A stretch of DNA of 64,000 bases from Planctomycetota bacterium (GTDB lineage Bacteria > Planctomycetota > Planctomycetia > Planctomycetales > Planctomycetaceae), in the NCBI GenBank assembly GCA_030836185.1, contig JAURQH010000059.1:1-64000 (forward strand), read 5' to 3'. Below the pieces are notes generated by a model. That model ran no database searches, was not told the origin of the DNA, and was given only the letters and a program-made list of their open reading frames with translations. This document shows positions 18,086 through 28,397 of the stretch, piece after piece; position 1 is the first letter of the stretch, and each line of letters starts with the position of its first letter. A program made the position numbers and the translations under genes.

Positions 18086-19159
18086 TTATGATTCTGTCAA
18101 TGGGGTCAAGGTTTGCTGCTCGTGTTTCAGACGAAGCTGCCCGCACGCCGCATCGATGTCGGCCCCTTTTCGTTTCCTCACGGTGGCCAGCACACCAAAC
18201 TGTTCGAGAATCGACACGAACTCGTTTGTCCGCGGAGAAGTCGGTTCGACAAAATCGAGACCTTCGACTTCATTCATGGGAATCAAATTGACGTGAGAAA
18301 TACGATTCTTCAGCAAATGGCCTAACTGGCGAGCATGCTCGGGAGCATCGTTGACTCCTGAAAGTAATACATATTCGTAAGTGACACGTCGCCCCGAGAT
18401 TGCGAAGTATTCATCGGCGGCAGAGAGAATCGCATCGATGCCGATGTTGTCATTCACGGGGACGAGTTTGTTGCGAAGTTCGTCGTTCGGAGCGTGCAAT
18501 GAGACAGCCAGGTTGAATGCTTTGTCGAGTTTAGCCAGTTCCCGAATCTTTTCGGGCAGGCCGACGGTCGAGACGGTGATGCGTCGGGCTCCTAATCCCA
18601 TGCCCCCTTTTTCATTGAGCGTCTGCAAAACAGGAATGAGATTACCAAGATTCGCGAGTGGTTCTCCGATTCCCATCACGACGACGTTCGTAATGCGTTC
18701 CTGCGGATCGGTCATCAGACGATCAAGCCTGAGAACCTGTTCGAGGATCTCTCCCTTTGTGAGATTCCTTTTGAGTCCTTCCAATCCACTCGCGCAAAAG
18801 ACACATCCCATCGCACAGCCTACCTGCGTGCTGATGCAAATCGTGCGACGTTTTGTCTCCCGCATCAACACACATTCGACCACTTGTTTATCGGGTAAGG
18901 TCAGGAGCAGTTTTTCGGTTCGGTCGCTGGCGACGTTATGAGCAATGACCTCGGCCCGAAACAGATCAAACTCGGCTTTCAGCTTTTCGCGTAAAGCGGC
19001 GGGGACATCGTGGCAATCGTCGAATGATTCAACACGCTTACCAAAAACCCATTTACGAATCTGCGTGGCCCGATACTTTCCTTCACCATGCTGTTCGCAC
19101 CAAGCGGAAAGTTCGGAGCTCGAAAGATCGAGAAAATGTTGTTTGACAATTTCGCTCAT
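18086..19159 (-). CDS. rlmN: 23S rRNA (A2503)/tRNA (A37) methyltransferase RlmN
   Basis: A 357-residue radical SAM enzyme that methylates C2 of A2503 in 23S rRNA and of A37 in some tRNAs. The Fe-S cluster motif CAMGCVFC gives Cys115, Cys119 and Cys122; the C-terminal catalytic Cys339 lies in [12 protein letters not shown], and motif GEPLANLGN is present. The N-terminal accessory domain with [14 protein letters not shown] is complete. The start ATG overlaps the TGA of the upstream transaldolase gene by four bases (ATGA), so the two are co-transcribed and coupled. Confidence 0.97.
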   Translation of the reverse strand: MSEIVKQHFLDLSSSELSAWCEQHGEGKYRATQIRKWVFGKRVESFDDCHDVPAALREKLKAEFDLFRAEVIAHNVASDRTEKLLLTLPDKQVVECVLMRETKRRTICISTQVGCAMGCVFCASGLEGLKRNLTKGEILEQVLRLDRLMTDPQERITNVVVMGIGEPLANLGNLIPVLQTLNEKGGMGLGARRITVSTVGLPEKIRELAKLDKAFNLAVSLHAPNDELRNKLVPVNDNIGIDAILSAADEYFAISGRRVTYEYVLLSGVNDAPEHARQLGHLLKNRISHVNLIPMNEVEGLDFVEPTSPRTNEFVSILEQFGVLATVRKRKGADIDAACGQLRLKHEQQTLTPLTES

Positions 19160-20214
19160 GAACCAGCGAGTTCTTTCCGTTTGTCGCCGATCAATGCCAG
19201 CAATCCTTTTTGAGGATCGGCAAACTTTTGCAGTCCTTCTTGCATCAATACTTCTTCCAGCTTTGCGAAGTCGACTTTCTCATCAATTTCGTCCAAAATC
19301 TCTGTTGCAGGAAATTGATCAACTTGTCGAGTGTACGTGGCTCCCTCTAACTGCTGGATCGCTTCGTTCGTTGAAGGAGGATTGGTTTGAATGTCGGCTC
19401 CTGCCAGTGAACCGACGTATTTGTCTTTCGGGTCTTCCGGTTTCTTTGTTCCCGTTGAGGCAAAAATCAATTCCTGATTCAGAGGACAGTTTTTATCGGC
19501 CCAGAAGTCTTTGTTGAGTTTCCAGATTCGCTTGGCGTTCACAATCCCCACTTCTCCTTGAGCGGCATCCGAGAGTTCGCTTACTTTTTGATCAGTGTAG
19601 ACATCAATCCGACTGACGAAAATTGAATAGACCGACTTGAACTCATTCAGCGAACCACGACGTTGCGCTCCGCGCCAAACGGCATCACGGGCTTCGATGT
19701 ATTGTCGCTCGGAGAAGATCAATGTGACGTTGACAGTCACTCCCGCCGCCACCAATTCTTCCAGACACGCCAAACCACCGGGAGTAGCGGGGACTTTGAT
19801 CATCCGATTGGAATGCCCTTCCGCCCATTGCTTGCCGAGTTCGATATATCGAGCCGCCTTCTCTTCGACAGACAGCGAACAGTCGGTATCTTCGAGAAGT
19901 GGATCGAGTTCAAAACTGACATAGCCATCATTGCCGTTGGTTTCCGAATGAACGTCGGCAAAGACGAGTTGTGCATCGCGAACGAGTTGGTCGGTCATCT
20001 GCCAAGCGATCTGTTCGTCATCGAGACCTTTTCCCAATAGCTCGCGAATGGTTTCATCGAATCGCCCCGACTTGATCAAATCCGAAATAATGATCGGATT
20101 GGAAGTAGCGCCCGTGGCACCGAGAGCACGATTGGAACGGACCAGTTCCGGGTCGACAGAATCGAGCCAAAGTTTGGTTCCGGTTGCGATGAGTGATTCG
20201 AGTGGCGAGGTCAT
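19156..20214 (-). CDS. tal: Transaldolase
   Basis: A 352-residue transaldolase of the pentose phosphate pathway, which transfers a dihydroxyacetone unit between sugar phosphates. Evidence: [11 protein letters not shown] at the N-terminus, [14 protein letters not shown], Schiff-base Lys140 in [23 protein letters not shown], and the C-terminal [20 protein letters not shown] typical of the longer (TalA/TalB- or Tal-Pgi-like) forms. Length fits a single-domain enzyme. RBS AAAGGGA precedes the ATG. It forms a two-gene overlapping unit with rlmN. Confidence 0.95.
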   Translation of the reverse strand: MTSPLESLIATGTKLWLDSVDPELVRSNRALGATGATSNPIIISDLIKSGRFDETIRELLGKGLDDEQIAWQMTDQLVRDAQLVFADVHSETNGNDGYVSFELDPLLEDTDCSLSVEEKAARYIELGKQWAEGHSNRMIKVPATPGGLACLEELVAAGVTVNVTLIFSERQYIEARDAVWRGAQRRGSLNEFKSVYSIFVSRIDVYTDQKVSELSDAAQGEVGIVNAKRIWKLNKDFWADKNCPLNQELIFASTGTKKPEDPKDKYVGSLAGADIQTNPPSTNEAIQQLEGATYTRQVDQFPATEILDEIDEKVDFAKLEEVLMQEGLQKFADPQKGLLALIGDKRKELAGS

Positions 20215-20428
20215 CGGGAATCCCTTTTCTGAAGGAGGGTTGGGCGATCATTCCTGACTCTTGCAAAGCTTTAGACAATTGCCGAGATCTGGAACTTTCG
20301 GCCTCATAATCTGTTTTGTTGTATCCATCATAAGCATTTGCAGCGGAAATCACACCCTGAGCACTATTCCCCAAGGAAATGGCGCGATAGGCTGATCTGA
20401 TCAGAATTCAGGAATTTGGAGTGTCGTA

Positions 20429-21418
20429 ATGACGGGCGGATCGCAACATTGTCTGGTGACGGGAGGGGCTGGCTTCATTGGAAGTCACCTGACCGAAGAA
20501 CTTCTCACAGCCGGGCATCGAGTCACTATTCTGGATGATCTCTCGACGGGCCATGAAGACAATCTGGCTGCGGTTCGTGATCATGAAAAACTGACCGTCC
20601 GCAAAGGGTCCATCACCGATCCCGTTCTGCTTATGGAAGTGATGCGCGACGTTGATACGGTTTATCATCTCGCGGCAGCCGTCGGCGTGAAACTCGTTGC
20701 CGACGACCCCGTCCGCACCATCGAGACAAACATCTATCCAACCGAGACGTTATTACGTCACGCGGCTCAACAAAACATCCGGGTGTTCCTGGCGTCCACA
20801 AGTGAGGTGTATGGCAAGAACCCGAAAGACCAGTGGACCGAAGAAGAAGATCTCGTCCTCGGCCCCACTTCCAAACCGCGATGGGCTTATGGATGTTCGA
20901 AAGCCATCGATGAGTTCCTGGCACTCGCCTATTATCGCAAGTTTCAAACTCCCATCGTCATCGGACGTTTCTTTAACGTGGTTGGCCCTCGACAAGTCGG
21001 GCATTACGGCATGGTCATCCCTCGATTTGTCGACCGGGCACTCGCGAACGAAACGCTGACCGTCTATGACGATGGTCAACAGGTTCGCTGTTTCGCCCAT
21101 GTCGATGATGTCGTGCAAGCCGTCATCAAACTGACCAACGATGACACCGCCGCCGGCGAAGTTTTCAACATCGGCAGTGATACACCTGTGACGATTAAAG
21201 CCTTGGCAGAACAAGTCATCGCACTCACAGGATCAGACTCAAAGATCCAACTGGAACCGTATCACACAGAATACGGCTCAGATTTCGAAGATGTTCGTCG
21301 CCGAGTTCCCGATTTGACCAAATTGCAGTCACAATTGGGGGGGAAGCCTTCCCGAACTTTAGAGCAAATCTTACAGGATGTGATTGCTGAAAAACGTCGG
21401 CGTCTTGAAAACCGTTGA
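20429..21418 (+). CDS. NAD-dependent nucleotide-sugar epimerase/dehydratase (extended SDR)
   Basis: A 329-residue extended short-chain dehydrogenase. N-terminal GGAGFIGSH (residues 11-19), STSEVYGKN, catalytic YxxxK as YGCSK, and [11 protein letters not shown]. The family interconverts or dehydrates NDP-sugars in the cytoplasm, for example UDP-glucuronate decarboxylase, GDP-mannose 4,6-dehydratase or GalE-like enzymes; the exact reaction is not determined by these motifs. A membrane glycosyltransferase-like gene follows 84 bp downstream on the same strand, which suggests surface polysaccharide or glycan work. Confidence 0.9.
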   Translation: MTGGSQHCLVTGGAGFIGSHLTEELLTAGHRVTILDDLSTGHEDNLAAVRDHEKLTVRKGSITDPVLLMEVMRDVDTVYHLAAAVGVKLVADDPVRTIETNIYPTETLLRHAAQQNIRVFLASTSEVYGKNPKDQWTEEEDLVLGPTSKPRWAYGCSKAIDEFLALAYYRKFQTPIVIGRFFNVVGPRQVGHYGMVIPRFVDRALANETLTVYDDGQQVRCFAHVDDVVQAVIKLTNDDTAAGEVFNIGSDTPVTIKALAEQVIALTGSDSKIQLEPYHTEYGSDFEDVRRRVPDLTKLQSQLGGKPSRTLEQILQDVIAEKRRRLENR

Positions 21419-21502
21419 GCGATCTATGTTATGATGACGGAAACTGTCATCCCGTGAAGTTGCCAAGTTTCTGATTTCCAAAATCGTGAATTCAGGCCGA
21501 CT

Positions 21503-23305
21503 ATGTCGAATGCCATTACGTCATCCCGATTAACAAATATGTACCAGGACGCGAGCCGTCCGAACGACCTGTTTCCGGTCTTCGAACGGACCTCCAGCTT
21601 TCAACCTTGGATCTTCGTGCTGGCAGTGATGCCCACACTATTCGCGTTGCAGCATTCCATCTTGAGTGAAACTGATTCCGAATGGGTGCTGCGAAGTCTC
21701 GATCTATTACGCGCAGAGTCGGTGGAAGGGATGGTCTCGCCGGGTGGCCGCGATTCCCTCACCACAATCCAGTCACAACCTCCGATGGGAACATGGCTGG
21801 CAGCTATTCTCGAAAATTTTCTTCCCGGCCACGGCGCGTACGAGGCGATGATTGTTTCCTGGTTGGGAACAGCGTTGCTCGTCGCGGGATGCTATTGGCT
21901 GGTGAGTGATTTGATTGATGGCCGTGTGGCCATGTGGGCCGTGTTGATCGCCTCGGGACAAACGATCATCCTGGGTCAAGCACAAACCGTCGTCCCCACG
22001 TCGCTCATTATTTTGTTTGGTCTCCTCTCTGTGCGCGCTTTCGATCGTCATTTGCTCCGTGAACGATCCGTCATCACATGGCCCATTCTCGGAGGTGGTT
22101 TATCGCTCGGGTTCTGCCTCATGCTGGGAGGACCGGCAGTCTTATTATTCGCCGGTCTTCAACTCCTTCAATGCCTGATCGCAATCTGGTTCGACCGCTC
22201 CTCGGATGAATCAACCGTTACTTTTGTCGAACCACAACGGCGACTCATGGCACTTATCCTCTTATGGGTAACCTGCTTCGCGTCGGCAGGATGGTGGCCT
22301 TTGATGATGTCTTCTGCTTATGGAATCGACTTCTGGAAAAACTGGTTCTATGGTCTTCCAACAGCTTTAAGCCCCATCAATTCATTCACTCCCGGCTGGG
22401 CATTCCTTGATGCACTCGGCCCCATGATTGGGTTAGCCATCTACGGAATGTTAAGCCTGCTGAGACGATCACTCTCACACCAGGCTCGCGGAGAGCGTGC
22501 CATTCTGCTTTGGTTTCTCGTGGGGCTTATCAGTTGGATGGGAGGGCAAGTTCTCTGGGGATCTCACTCATTGTTCACACAATGCGGACTGGTCCTCCTG
22601 GTTCTCAGCCTTATTATCGCGACCTCGATGGCCTTCAATGAGATCACGACCGGAAAACTCAAAGTAACGTGGGCAACAATCTGGACGTTACTCCCAATGC
22701 TGGTACTCTACACACGACCATTTCAGTCTGCTGAAGAATTTCTGCCGCTGATTTTCTCTTCAAACGGGGTGGTGTTACTCATGTTTCTGGTTTTGTTAGC
22801 GTTCTGCCTACTCGACGGGCGAGACTTCTCGCCCCGCAGGTGGCCGCGACTGTTTGCCGCCATGTTCCTGATGACCTTTACGCTGGCCCATTATCAAACC
22901 AGCATCGCCTCTCCGTCACCGTTGCTTCAAGATCGCGGCTCCGAACAATTACGTGCTGAAGAATTAACACGCTTGCAACGGCTCCTGGATGAAATTCCGG
23001 GGGGAATTCAGGAAGTGATTATCGTGAGTCCGCGTAAGGAAACGGCTCGCCTTCGCTTACAACTTGTCCTCGAATACCCGAAGCGGAATGTCGTGACCCT
23101 CAAAGACTGGAAGGAGCTGATGTCTCGGCTCTCAGGTTCTCCCGACAAACCAACGACGCTGGTTCTCGAATGGCGAGACCAAAACGCACGCGAACGTAAT
23201 CAACTTTCCGAAACATGGATCCGCCGCTATCTCGGTCGCCCCCAAAAATTGGGAGGCACCGATCTCCGACTCTCCGTCTTCTTCCCCAAATCGGTCCCGC
23301 TCTGA
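21503..23305 (+). CDS. Polytopic membrane glycosyltransferase-like protein (ArnT/GT39 type)
   Basis: A 600-residue protein with about 12 membrane helices (for example MIVSWLGTALLVAGCYWLV and AILLWFLVGLISWMGGQVLW) and a soluble C-terminal domain of about 130 residues. The first outer loop after helix 1 has ETDSEWVLRSLDLLR, resembling the acidic first-loop motif of GT-C enzymes that use lipid-linked sugar donors. It follows the nucleotide-sugar epimerase and ends eleven bases before the stop of a convergent SDR gene. Transfer of a sugar to lipid or protein on the outer side of the inner membrane is inferred. Confidence 0.72.
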   Translation: MSNAITSSRLTNMYQDASRPNDLFPVFERTSSFQPWIFVLAVMPTLFALQHSILSETDSEWVLRSLDLLRAESVEGMVSPGGRDSLTTIQSQPPMGTWLAAILENFLPGHGAYEAMIVSWLGTALLVAGCYWLVSDLIDGRVAMWAVLIASGQTIILGQAQTVVPTSLIILFGLLSVRAFDRHLLRERSVITWPILGGGLSLGFCLMLGGPAVLLFAGLQLLQCLIAIWFDRSSDESTVTFVEPQRRLMALILLWVTCFASAGWWPLMMSSAYGIDFWKNWFYGLPTALSPINSFTPGWAFLDALGPMIGLAIYGMLSLLRRSLSHQARGERAILLWFLVGLISWMGGQVLWGSHSLFTQCGLVLLVLSLIIATSMAFNEITTGKLKVTWATIWTLLPMLVLYTRPFQSAEEFLPLIFSSNGVVLLMFLVLLAFCLLDGRDFSPRRWPRLFAAMFLMTFTLAHYQTSIASPSPLLQDRGSEQLRAEELTRLQRLLDEIPGGIQEVIIVSPRKETARLRLQLVLEYPKRNVVTLKDWKELMSRLSGSPDKPTTLVLEWRDQNARERNQLSETWIRRYLGRPQKLGGTDLRLSVFFPKSVPL

Positions 23306-23315
23306 GCCACCAATA

Positions 23316-24092
23316 TCACCAGTGCATGACGAATCCACCATCGACATTGATGGTTTGACCGGTAATCTGCGCTGCTTTGTCGGACGAAAGAAACAAGATT
23401 GTATTGGCAATGTCTTCGGGGGTCTGCCAACGCCCCAGAGGAATGACGGTCTTCACCTTTTCGCCAGCCCACTCTTCGTAGCTGCGTTTGTCACACTCAG
23501 GCTGCAAATCGTTCCAAGCTTGCCAGACCGATTGATTGAGTGGCGTCTGAATCATACCGGGGCAAACTGTGTTGACTCGCACTCCGTGTGGTGCCAAATC
23601 CTTCGCTAAACATTGAGCGAAGTTGATATTGGCGGCTTTGGCGGCCGAATACGGTGGATCGGTTTGTGAACCAATTTGACCGGCCACTGAGGCAATGAAG
23701 ACCATTGTCCCGGACGATTGTTGTCGCATCACGGGACCGACGACATGTGCCACGTGTGTCATCCCCATGATGTTGACCTCCAACACACGGGGCCAATCTT
23801 CGGGGCTCAAGTTATCAAACGGAAACCCAAACTTCCCCGAACCAATGGCAGCGGCATGCACCAAATGATCAATCGTGCCGGTGTGAGCCAACGTCTTGGT
23901 CATCGCCTCACCCACATCTTCGGCAGAGGTAATATCGACACGGTGAAATTCTCCGAACTCCTCTGCGGGAGGATTCAGATCCCAAAGATGAACTCGCGCA
24001 CCTTCGGCAAGAAATTGTTTTGCCGTGGCACGACCAATGCCACTCGCTCCACCCGTCACCACCACCACTCGGTTTGCAAGATTCAAATCCAT
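23316..24092 (-). CDS. SDR-family NAD(P)-dependent oxidoreductase
   Basis: A 258-residue classical short-chain dehydrogenase. TGGASGIGRATAK cofactor motif near residues 12-24, DRNA-like NIMGMTHVAHVV, SVAGQIGSQ (Ser), and YSAAKAANINFAQC (Tyr/Lys). C-terminal end LSSDKAAQITGQTINVDGGF is typical of FabG-like enzymes. The frame is open upstream to 24164, but ATG 24092 is chosen because it puts the Rossmann motif at the usual place and has an AAAGGTGG site before it. It lies 84 bp downstream of frr on the same strand. Substrate unknown. Confidence 0.9.
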   Translation of the reverse strand: MDLNLANRVVVVTGGASGIGRATAKQFLAEGARVHLWDLNPPAEEFGEFHRVDITSAEDVGEAMTKTLAHTGTIDHLVHAAAIGSGKFGFPFDNLSPEDWPRVLEVNIMGMTHVAHVVGPVMRQQSSGTMVFIASVAGQIGSQTDPPYSAAKAANINFAQCLAKDLAPHGVRVNTVCPGMIQTPLNQSVWQAWNDLQPECDKRSYEEWAGEKVKTVIPLGRWQTPEDIANTILFLSSDKAAQITGQTINVDGGFVMHW

Positions 24093-24176
24093 GAACACGC
24101 CACCTTTTTCAGCGCAGAAAAAAGACCGCTCGAACCGATTTGTCTCAGCACAAGCGGTCGTCATTCTTCAAACAAA

Positions 24177-24737
24177 TTATTCTTCCATTACTTCTTTCTC
24201 TTTGGCGTCTGACATCTCATTCACTTTACCTTCAGACTTTTTTGTCAGTTCCTGAATGTCGTCTTTATATTTCTTGGAGTCATCTTCCGAAATTGTTTTC
24301 TCTTTCTCGGCTCCATCGATATGCTTGTTCGCATCGCGGCGGATGTTACGAATTGCCACGCGTGCTTCTTCCGCCAGTTCTTTCACCCGTGAAACCAACT
24401 GAGTACGACGTTCGGTCGAGAGAGGCGGAATGTTCAATCGAATCAGACGACCATCATTGTTTGGTGAGAGACCAATATTGCTCGCCACAATTGCTTTGGC
24501 GATGTCTCCCGCGACTCCCTGATCAAACGGCTTGATCACAATTTGCTGCGGTTCGGGAACACTGATCGTGGCCACCTGCTTCAACGGTGTCGGCGAGCCG
24601 TAATAATCAACCCGGATCGAATCGACCAGCCCGGGAGTCGCTCGACCCGTCCGCAGACCGGTGAGGCCGTTATGAAATGTCTCGACGGCTTTTTCCATCC
24701 GCTCCTGGGTGTCTATGATAATTTCATCAGGTTCCAT
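24177..24737 (-). CDS. frr: Ribosome recycling factor
   Basis: A 186-residue RRF, which with EF-G and IF3 splits ribosomes after termination. Signatures: GLRTGRATPGLVDSIRVDYYGS, PLKQVATISVPEPQQ, IRLNIPPLSTERR and the conserved helix ISEDDSKKYKDDIQELT near the C-terminus. Length matches the family (about 185). In many bacteria frr follows pyrH; here it is separate from pyrH/tsf/rpsB, beside an SDR gene and divergent from a LolC/E-type permease gene, with a 285-bp shared upstream region. Confidence 0.97.
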   Translation of the reverse strand: MEPDEIIIDTQERMEKAVETFHNGLTGLRTGRATPGLVDSIRVDYYGSPTPLKQVATISVPEPQQIVIKPFDQGVAGDIAKAIVASNIGLSPNNDGRLIRLNIPPLSTERRTQLVSRVKELAEEARVAIRNIRRDANKHIDGAEKEKTISEDDSKKYKDDIQELTKKSEGKVNEMSDAKEKEVMEE

Positions 24738-25022
24738 AACCGTATCCTTATTCGTGGTGAGAAGTTACTGTCTTTCCCAACTGTTCTCTGGCGATGTGTG
24801 ATCGCCTTCTCCTCTGGCTCTAGGGTAGCGTCTGGAGAGCCGGGATCCAAGCATTTGTCGAGTCGGTTTTCTGGTCTCGATTTGCTCTATACCGTTTCCT
24901 TGCCCTTTGTTACGATTCTGGCCGTCCCCGGTCTGCTTATTGATGCAGGTTCGTCGCCGAGAGTATCGCGAGATTGCGGGGGAAATTATGGACAAACATC
25001 TCCGCCAAAGGATTGGCCCCCG

Positions 25023-26585
25023 ATGTATAAATATTTGCTTGCCACTCGCTACCTCCGCACTCGGTTCATCGCGCTCGCCAGTATCATCAGCGTGATGCTC
25101 GGTGTCGCCACCATGATTGTCGTGAATTCGGTCATGGCGGGCTTCAGTGTCGAGATGAAAGATCGCCTACACGGCGTTCTTGCCGATGTCATCATTAGCA
25201 CAGCCAGTATGAACGGCGTCGCCGATGCCCACCGCTGGATGGACATGATCGAAAACATCGGTGGAGATCAGGTGGAAGGGATGACAACATCGGTCGAAGT
25301 GTATGGCATGATGACTTTCAAATATGCCAACGAGCCGATCACACGACCGATCACGTTGGTGGGAATTGAGCCAAGAGGAAAAGCCAGTGTTGGGCCTCTC
25401 AAAGAATATCTCGGCAGTTATCAAGATGGTCTTCGCGACCCCAACAGCGACCCGAATTGGGAACTGACTGACGAAGCGAAAGAATATCGTGAGAACTGGG
25501 TCTTCCGTGGATCGTGGGAAGAGACAGCCGAACCCAATTGGCCCGAGTTTGAAGAAACTTCAGAGTCAACCACTACGACAGAACAAACCGACTCAGAAAC
25601 ACCCAACTTTGCCGAGGGGACTTCACCCGCCGTCACACCACCGGGCAACGAAATTGAAAATCCGTTTCTGGTCGAAGATGCGAAACAACAAACAGAGACG
25701 GACCCAACCGCTCCCCACAAGGGTCGTGCCTACATTGGCCACGGTTTGATCAGCTATCAGATGACCGATCCGAAAACCGGAGAAGTGGTTGATCGACTGA
25801 TGGTTCGCCCCGGCGACGACATTCAACTTTCGACTGTGAACACAGCGATGCCTCCAGGGCCTGTCAGCTTGGGAGTCACCGTCGTTGATATCCTGAAAAC
25901 GGGTATGAGCGAGTATGACTCGAACCTCGTGTATTGCAATCTCGACTATCTGCAAGACGTACGAGGCATGGTGCATCCCGGTACGAATGTGCGTGACTTC
26001 ACGACCATACAAATCAAACTCAAAGACTATTCTCAAGCAGGCGAATTGGTCAAAAAACTGAAAGCCGCCTTTCCTCCCGACATGTTCATTGTTCAAACCT
26101 GGGAGGACAAACAAGGACCATTGCTGGCTGCCGTCGAAATGGAATCAGCCATCCTCAATGTGTTATTGTTCCTGATCATCGCAGTCGCCGGCTTCGGAAT
26201 TCTGGCCATCTTTTTCATGATCGTTGTCGAGAAAACTCGCGACATCGGCATCATGAAAGCACTCGGAGCCAGCGCTTCGGGCATCATGAGCATTTTTCTT
26301 TCTTACGGCCTCGCACTGGGAATTGTCGGTAGCGGAGTCGGTGTTGCACTCGGGTTATTATTTGTCAGCTACATCAACGAAATCGAGACAGGATTGTCCT
26401 GGATCACAGGACGGCCCGTCTTTAACGAAGACATTTATTACTTCAGCGAGATCCCCACCATGGTCAGCCCATGGATGGTCTTTTGGGTAGCGTTGGGAGC
26501 AACCACCATTGCAGTGCTCGCCAGTATCCTGCCCGCTCGCCGAGCGGCCAAGTTGCATCCGGTGCAATCACTCCGCTACGAGTAA
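25023..26585 (+). CDS. LolC/LolE-like lipoprotein-releasing ABC permease with an acidic insert
   Basis: A 520-residue inner-membrane permease of the FtsX/MacB type. One N-terminal helix (FIALASIISVMLGVATMIVV), a large periplasmic domain (about 45-370), then three helices (VLLFLIIAVAGFGILAIFF; LSYGLALGIVGSGVGVALGL; PWMVFWVALGATTIAVLA) and the end ARRAAKLHPVQSLRYE, typical of LolC/E. Residues about 165-230 are a Ser/Thr/Glu/Pro-rich low-complexity insert not usual in LolC/E. The frame is open to 24543, but ATG 25023 fits the family N-terminus. Paired with LolD 53 bp downstream; only one permease gene is present, so a homodimer is possible. Confidence 0.88.
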   Translation: MYKYLLATRYLRTRFIALASIISVMLGVATMIVVNSVMAGFSVEMKDRLHGVLADVIISTASMNGVADAHRWMDMIENIGGDQVEGMTTSVEVYGMMTFKYANEPITRPITLVGIEPRGKASVGPLKEYLGSYQDGLRDPNSDPNWELTDEAKEYRENWVFRGSWEETAEPNWPEFEETSESTTTTEQTDSETPNFAEGTSPAVTPPGNEIENPFLVEDAKQQTETDPTAPHKGRAYIGHGLISYQMTDPKTGEVVDRLMVRPGDDIQLSTVNTAMPPGPVSLGVTVVDILKTGMSEYDSNLVYCNLDYLQDVRGMVHPGTNVRDFTTIQIKLKDYSQAGELVKKLKAAFPPDMFIVQTWEDKQGPLLAAVEMESAILNVLLFLIIAVAGFGILAIFFMIVVEKTRDIGIMKALGASASGIMSIFLSYGLALGIVGSGVGVALGLLFVSYINEIETGLSWITGRPVFNEDIYYFSEIPTMVSPWMVFWVALGATTIAVLASILPARRAAKLHPVQSLRYE

Positions 26586-26638
26586 GATAACGGACGCTTC
26601 CCCAACTCCAATTTTCCATGTAGACCGGCGTATTCATC

Positions 26639-27367
26639 ATGACTGAGATCATACCCATGCCGACACCACAGATATCCGCAGTTTCTATCCAGAAATCGTA
26701 TCGCAAAGGCGAGCTGAAAGTTCCCGTCCTGAAAGGCGTCAACGCGACGGCTAACAAAGGGGAATTCCTTTCGATTATTGGACAATCGGGATCAGGGAAA
26801 AGTACCCTGTTGCACCTGATGGGGCTGCTTGACTCTCCCGATGTTGGCGAAGTGCGACTCGAAGGTCAGCGCGTCGATAACCTGCCTTCCAAAACACGTG
26901 ATGAACTGCGCAACCGCGTGTTCGGATTTATCTTTCAGTTCTATCATCTGTTGCCCGAGTTAACGCTCCAGGAAAATGTGTTGACCCCATTAATGATTCG
27001 GCATCCCATTTGGACGTATTGGCCGCGTCGCAAACATTATCGGGAAATGGCACTGGAAATCATCGATCAAGTGGGCCTCTCACACCGGCTGAAACATCGC
27101 CCTTCCGAGCTCTCCGGCGGAGAAATGCAGCGTGCGGCCATCGCCAGAGCGCTCATTGCTCAACCAGAAATCCTCCTCGCCGATGAACCGACCGGAAACC
27201 TCGACAGCGAAACAGGTGGCGAGATCATGGACTTATTACACCGCTTGAACGAGGAACAGCAACTGACTATTATCATGGTCACTCACGACGAGTCTGTTGC
27301 AGCCTCGGCTCATCGCACAATCCGTCTGGCGCAAGGCCAGATGGAACAAGTCGAAAACGCCGCCTGA
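26639..27367 (+). CDS. lolD: LolD-like lipoprotein-releasing ABC ATPase
   Basis: A 242-residue ABC ATP-binding protein. Walker A GQSGSGKST (residues 48-56), Q-loop region FQFYHLLPELT, signature LSGGEMQRAAIARAL, Walker B ILLADEPTGNLD and H-loop MVTHD: the MacB/LolD subfamily, which powers release of lipoproteins from the inner membrane with a LolC/E permease. It follows the permease gene in the same orientation. ATG 26639 or 26657 could be the start. A strong terminator follows at 27410-27448, closing a two-gene operon. Confidence 0.93.
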   Translation: MTEIIPMPTPQISAVSIQKSYRKGELKVPVLKGVNATANKGEFLSIIGQSGSGKSTLLHLMGLLDSPDVGEVRLEGQRVDNLPSKTRDELRNRVFGFIFQFYHLLPELTLQENVLTPLMIRHPIWTYWPRRKHYREMALEIIDQVGLSHRLKHRPSELSGGEMQRAAIARALIAQPEILLADEPTGNLDSETGGEIMDLLHRLNEEQQLTIIMVTHDESVAASAHRTIRLAQGQMEQVENAA

Positions 27368-27409
27368 ACCTGCTTCACTCCCCGAGTGTCGGCACCCCGA
27401 AGAATCTGA

Positions 27410-27448
27410 CAGAAGCTCAATCGCGACCTGCGACAGCTTCTGTTTTTT
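27410..27448 (+). terminator. Rho-independent terminator of the lolC/E-lolD operon
   Basis: CAGAAGCT (27410-27417) pairs with AGCTTCTG (27435-27442), with an inner TCGC/GCGA extension, followed by six T (27443-27448). It lies 43 bases after the lolD stop and before ilvE. Confidence 0.93.
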
Positions 27449-27506
27449 CATCTCTGCCGAATGTGTCACACCCTCTTCGTACAGTGTTTTCAGGTGGAAT
27501 CCGATC

Positions 27507-28376
27507 ATGTCTCGTCAGGTTTATCTCAACGGCCAACTGGTCCCTCAAGAACAAGCGATGGTCTCGGTTTTTGATCACGGACTCTTGTATGGCGACGGCG
27601 TGTTTGAAGGCATTCGTGTCTACTATGACAAAGTTTTTCTGCTCGAGGAACATATTGATCGGCTGTACGAATCGGCCCGAGCCATTCGGTTGGAAATCCC
27701 GATCTCGCCGGAAGAAATGACCAAAGCCGTTGCCGATACTGTCAAAGCGAACCAGATCGAGAGCGGATATGTGCGTTTGGTGATCACACGCGGCGCGGGA
27801 GCACTAGGGCTCGATATCCGTAAAACCAGTAACCCGCAAGTCATCATCATTGCCGACACAATTACTCTGTACCCGCAAGAAATCTATGACAACGGCTTGC
27901 CGTTGATCACCGCCAGTACAATCCGAAATCACCCTTCTGCTCTCAGCCCACGAATCAAATCACTCAACTACCTGAATAACATCATGGCGAAAGTGGAAGC
28001 CACTGATGGTGGGACCATTGAAGCCTTGATGCTCAACCACAAAGGCGAAGTCGCTGAGTGTACCGGAGATAATATTTTCATCATCAAACGGGGCGTTCTG
28101 ATGACGCCTCCCAATGATGCCGGTATTCTTGAAGGAGTCACTCGCTACGCAGTAATGCGTTTAGCAGAAGAAGCGGGAATGGAAGTTCGCGAAGTGGCCA
28201 TGACGAAACACGATATTTATGTGGCCGACGAATGCTTTCTGACAGGAACCGCCGCTGAGGTGATTGCCGTGATCAGTCTCGACGGTCGTCAAATCGGCGA
28301 CGGCAAACCGGGGCCGATCACCCAGAAATTGCTGGGGCTGTTCCGCGAGTTGACGAAACAAGGGACATTTGACTGA
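27507..28376 (+). CDS. ilvE: Branched-chain amino acid aminotransferase (fold-type IV PLP enzyme)
   Basis: A 289-residue class IV aminotransferase. FDHGLLYGDGVFEGIRVY near the N-terminus, PLP lysine at Lys151 in SPRIKSLNYLNNIMAK, VAECTGDNIFIIK and the C-terminal FLTGTAAEVIAVISLDGR. This matches the archaeal/Aquifex-type IlvE that makes leucine, isoleucine and valine from 2-oxo acids; D-amino acid aminotransferase or aminodeoxychorismate lyase are less likely. ATG 27507 is chosen over upstream in-frame starts because family proteins begin here and a terminator lies upstream. Monocistronic. Confidence 0.9.
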   Translation: MSRQVYLNGQLVPQEQAMVSVFDHGLLYGDGVFEGIRVYYDKVFLLEEHIDRLYESARAIRLEIPISPEEMTKAVADTVKANQIESGYVRLVITRGAGALGLDIRKTSNPQVIIIADTITLYPQEIYDNGLPLITASTIRNHPSALSPRIKSLNYLNNIMAKVEATDGGTIEALMLNHKGEVAECTGDNIFIIKRGVLMTPPNDAGILEGVTRYAVMRLAEEAGMEVREVAMTKHDIYVADECFLTGTAAEVIAVISLDGRQIGDGKPGPITQKLLGLFRELTKQGTFD

Positions 28377-28397
28377 TTAAAGCCCTCGGCTAACCAC

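Noticed and set aside
24543-25022. In-frame upstream extension of the LolC/E-type permease
   Set aside because: The extra 160 codons overlap the frr start region, have no family match and place the first helix too far from the N-terminus; ATG 25023 fits the family.
27297-27506. In-frame upstream extension of ilvE
   Set aside because: It runs through the lolD 3' end and a strong terminator; family proteins start at ATG 27507.
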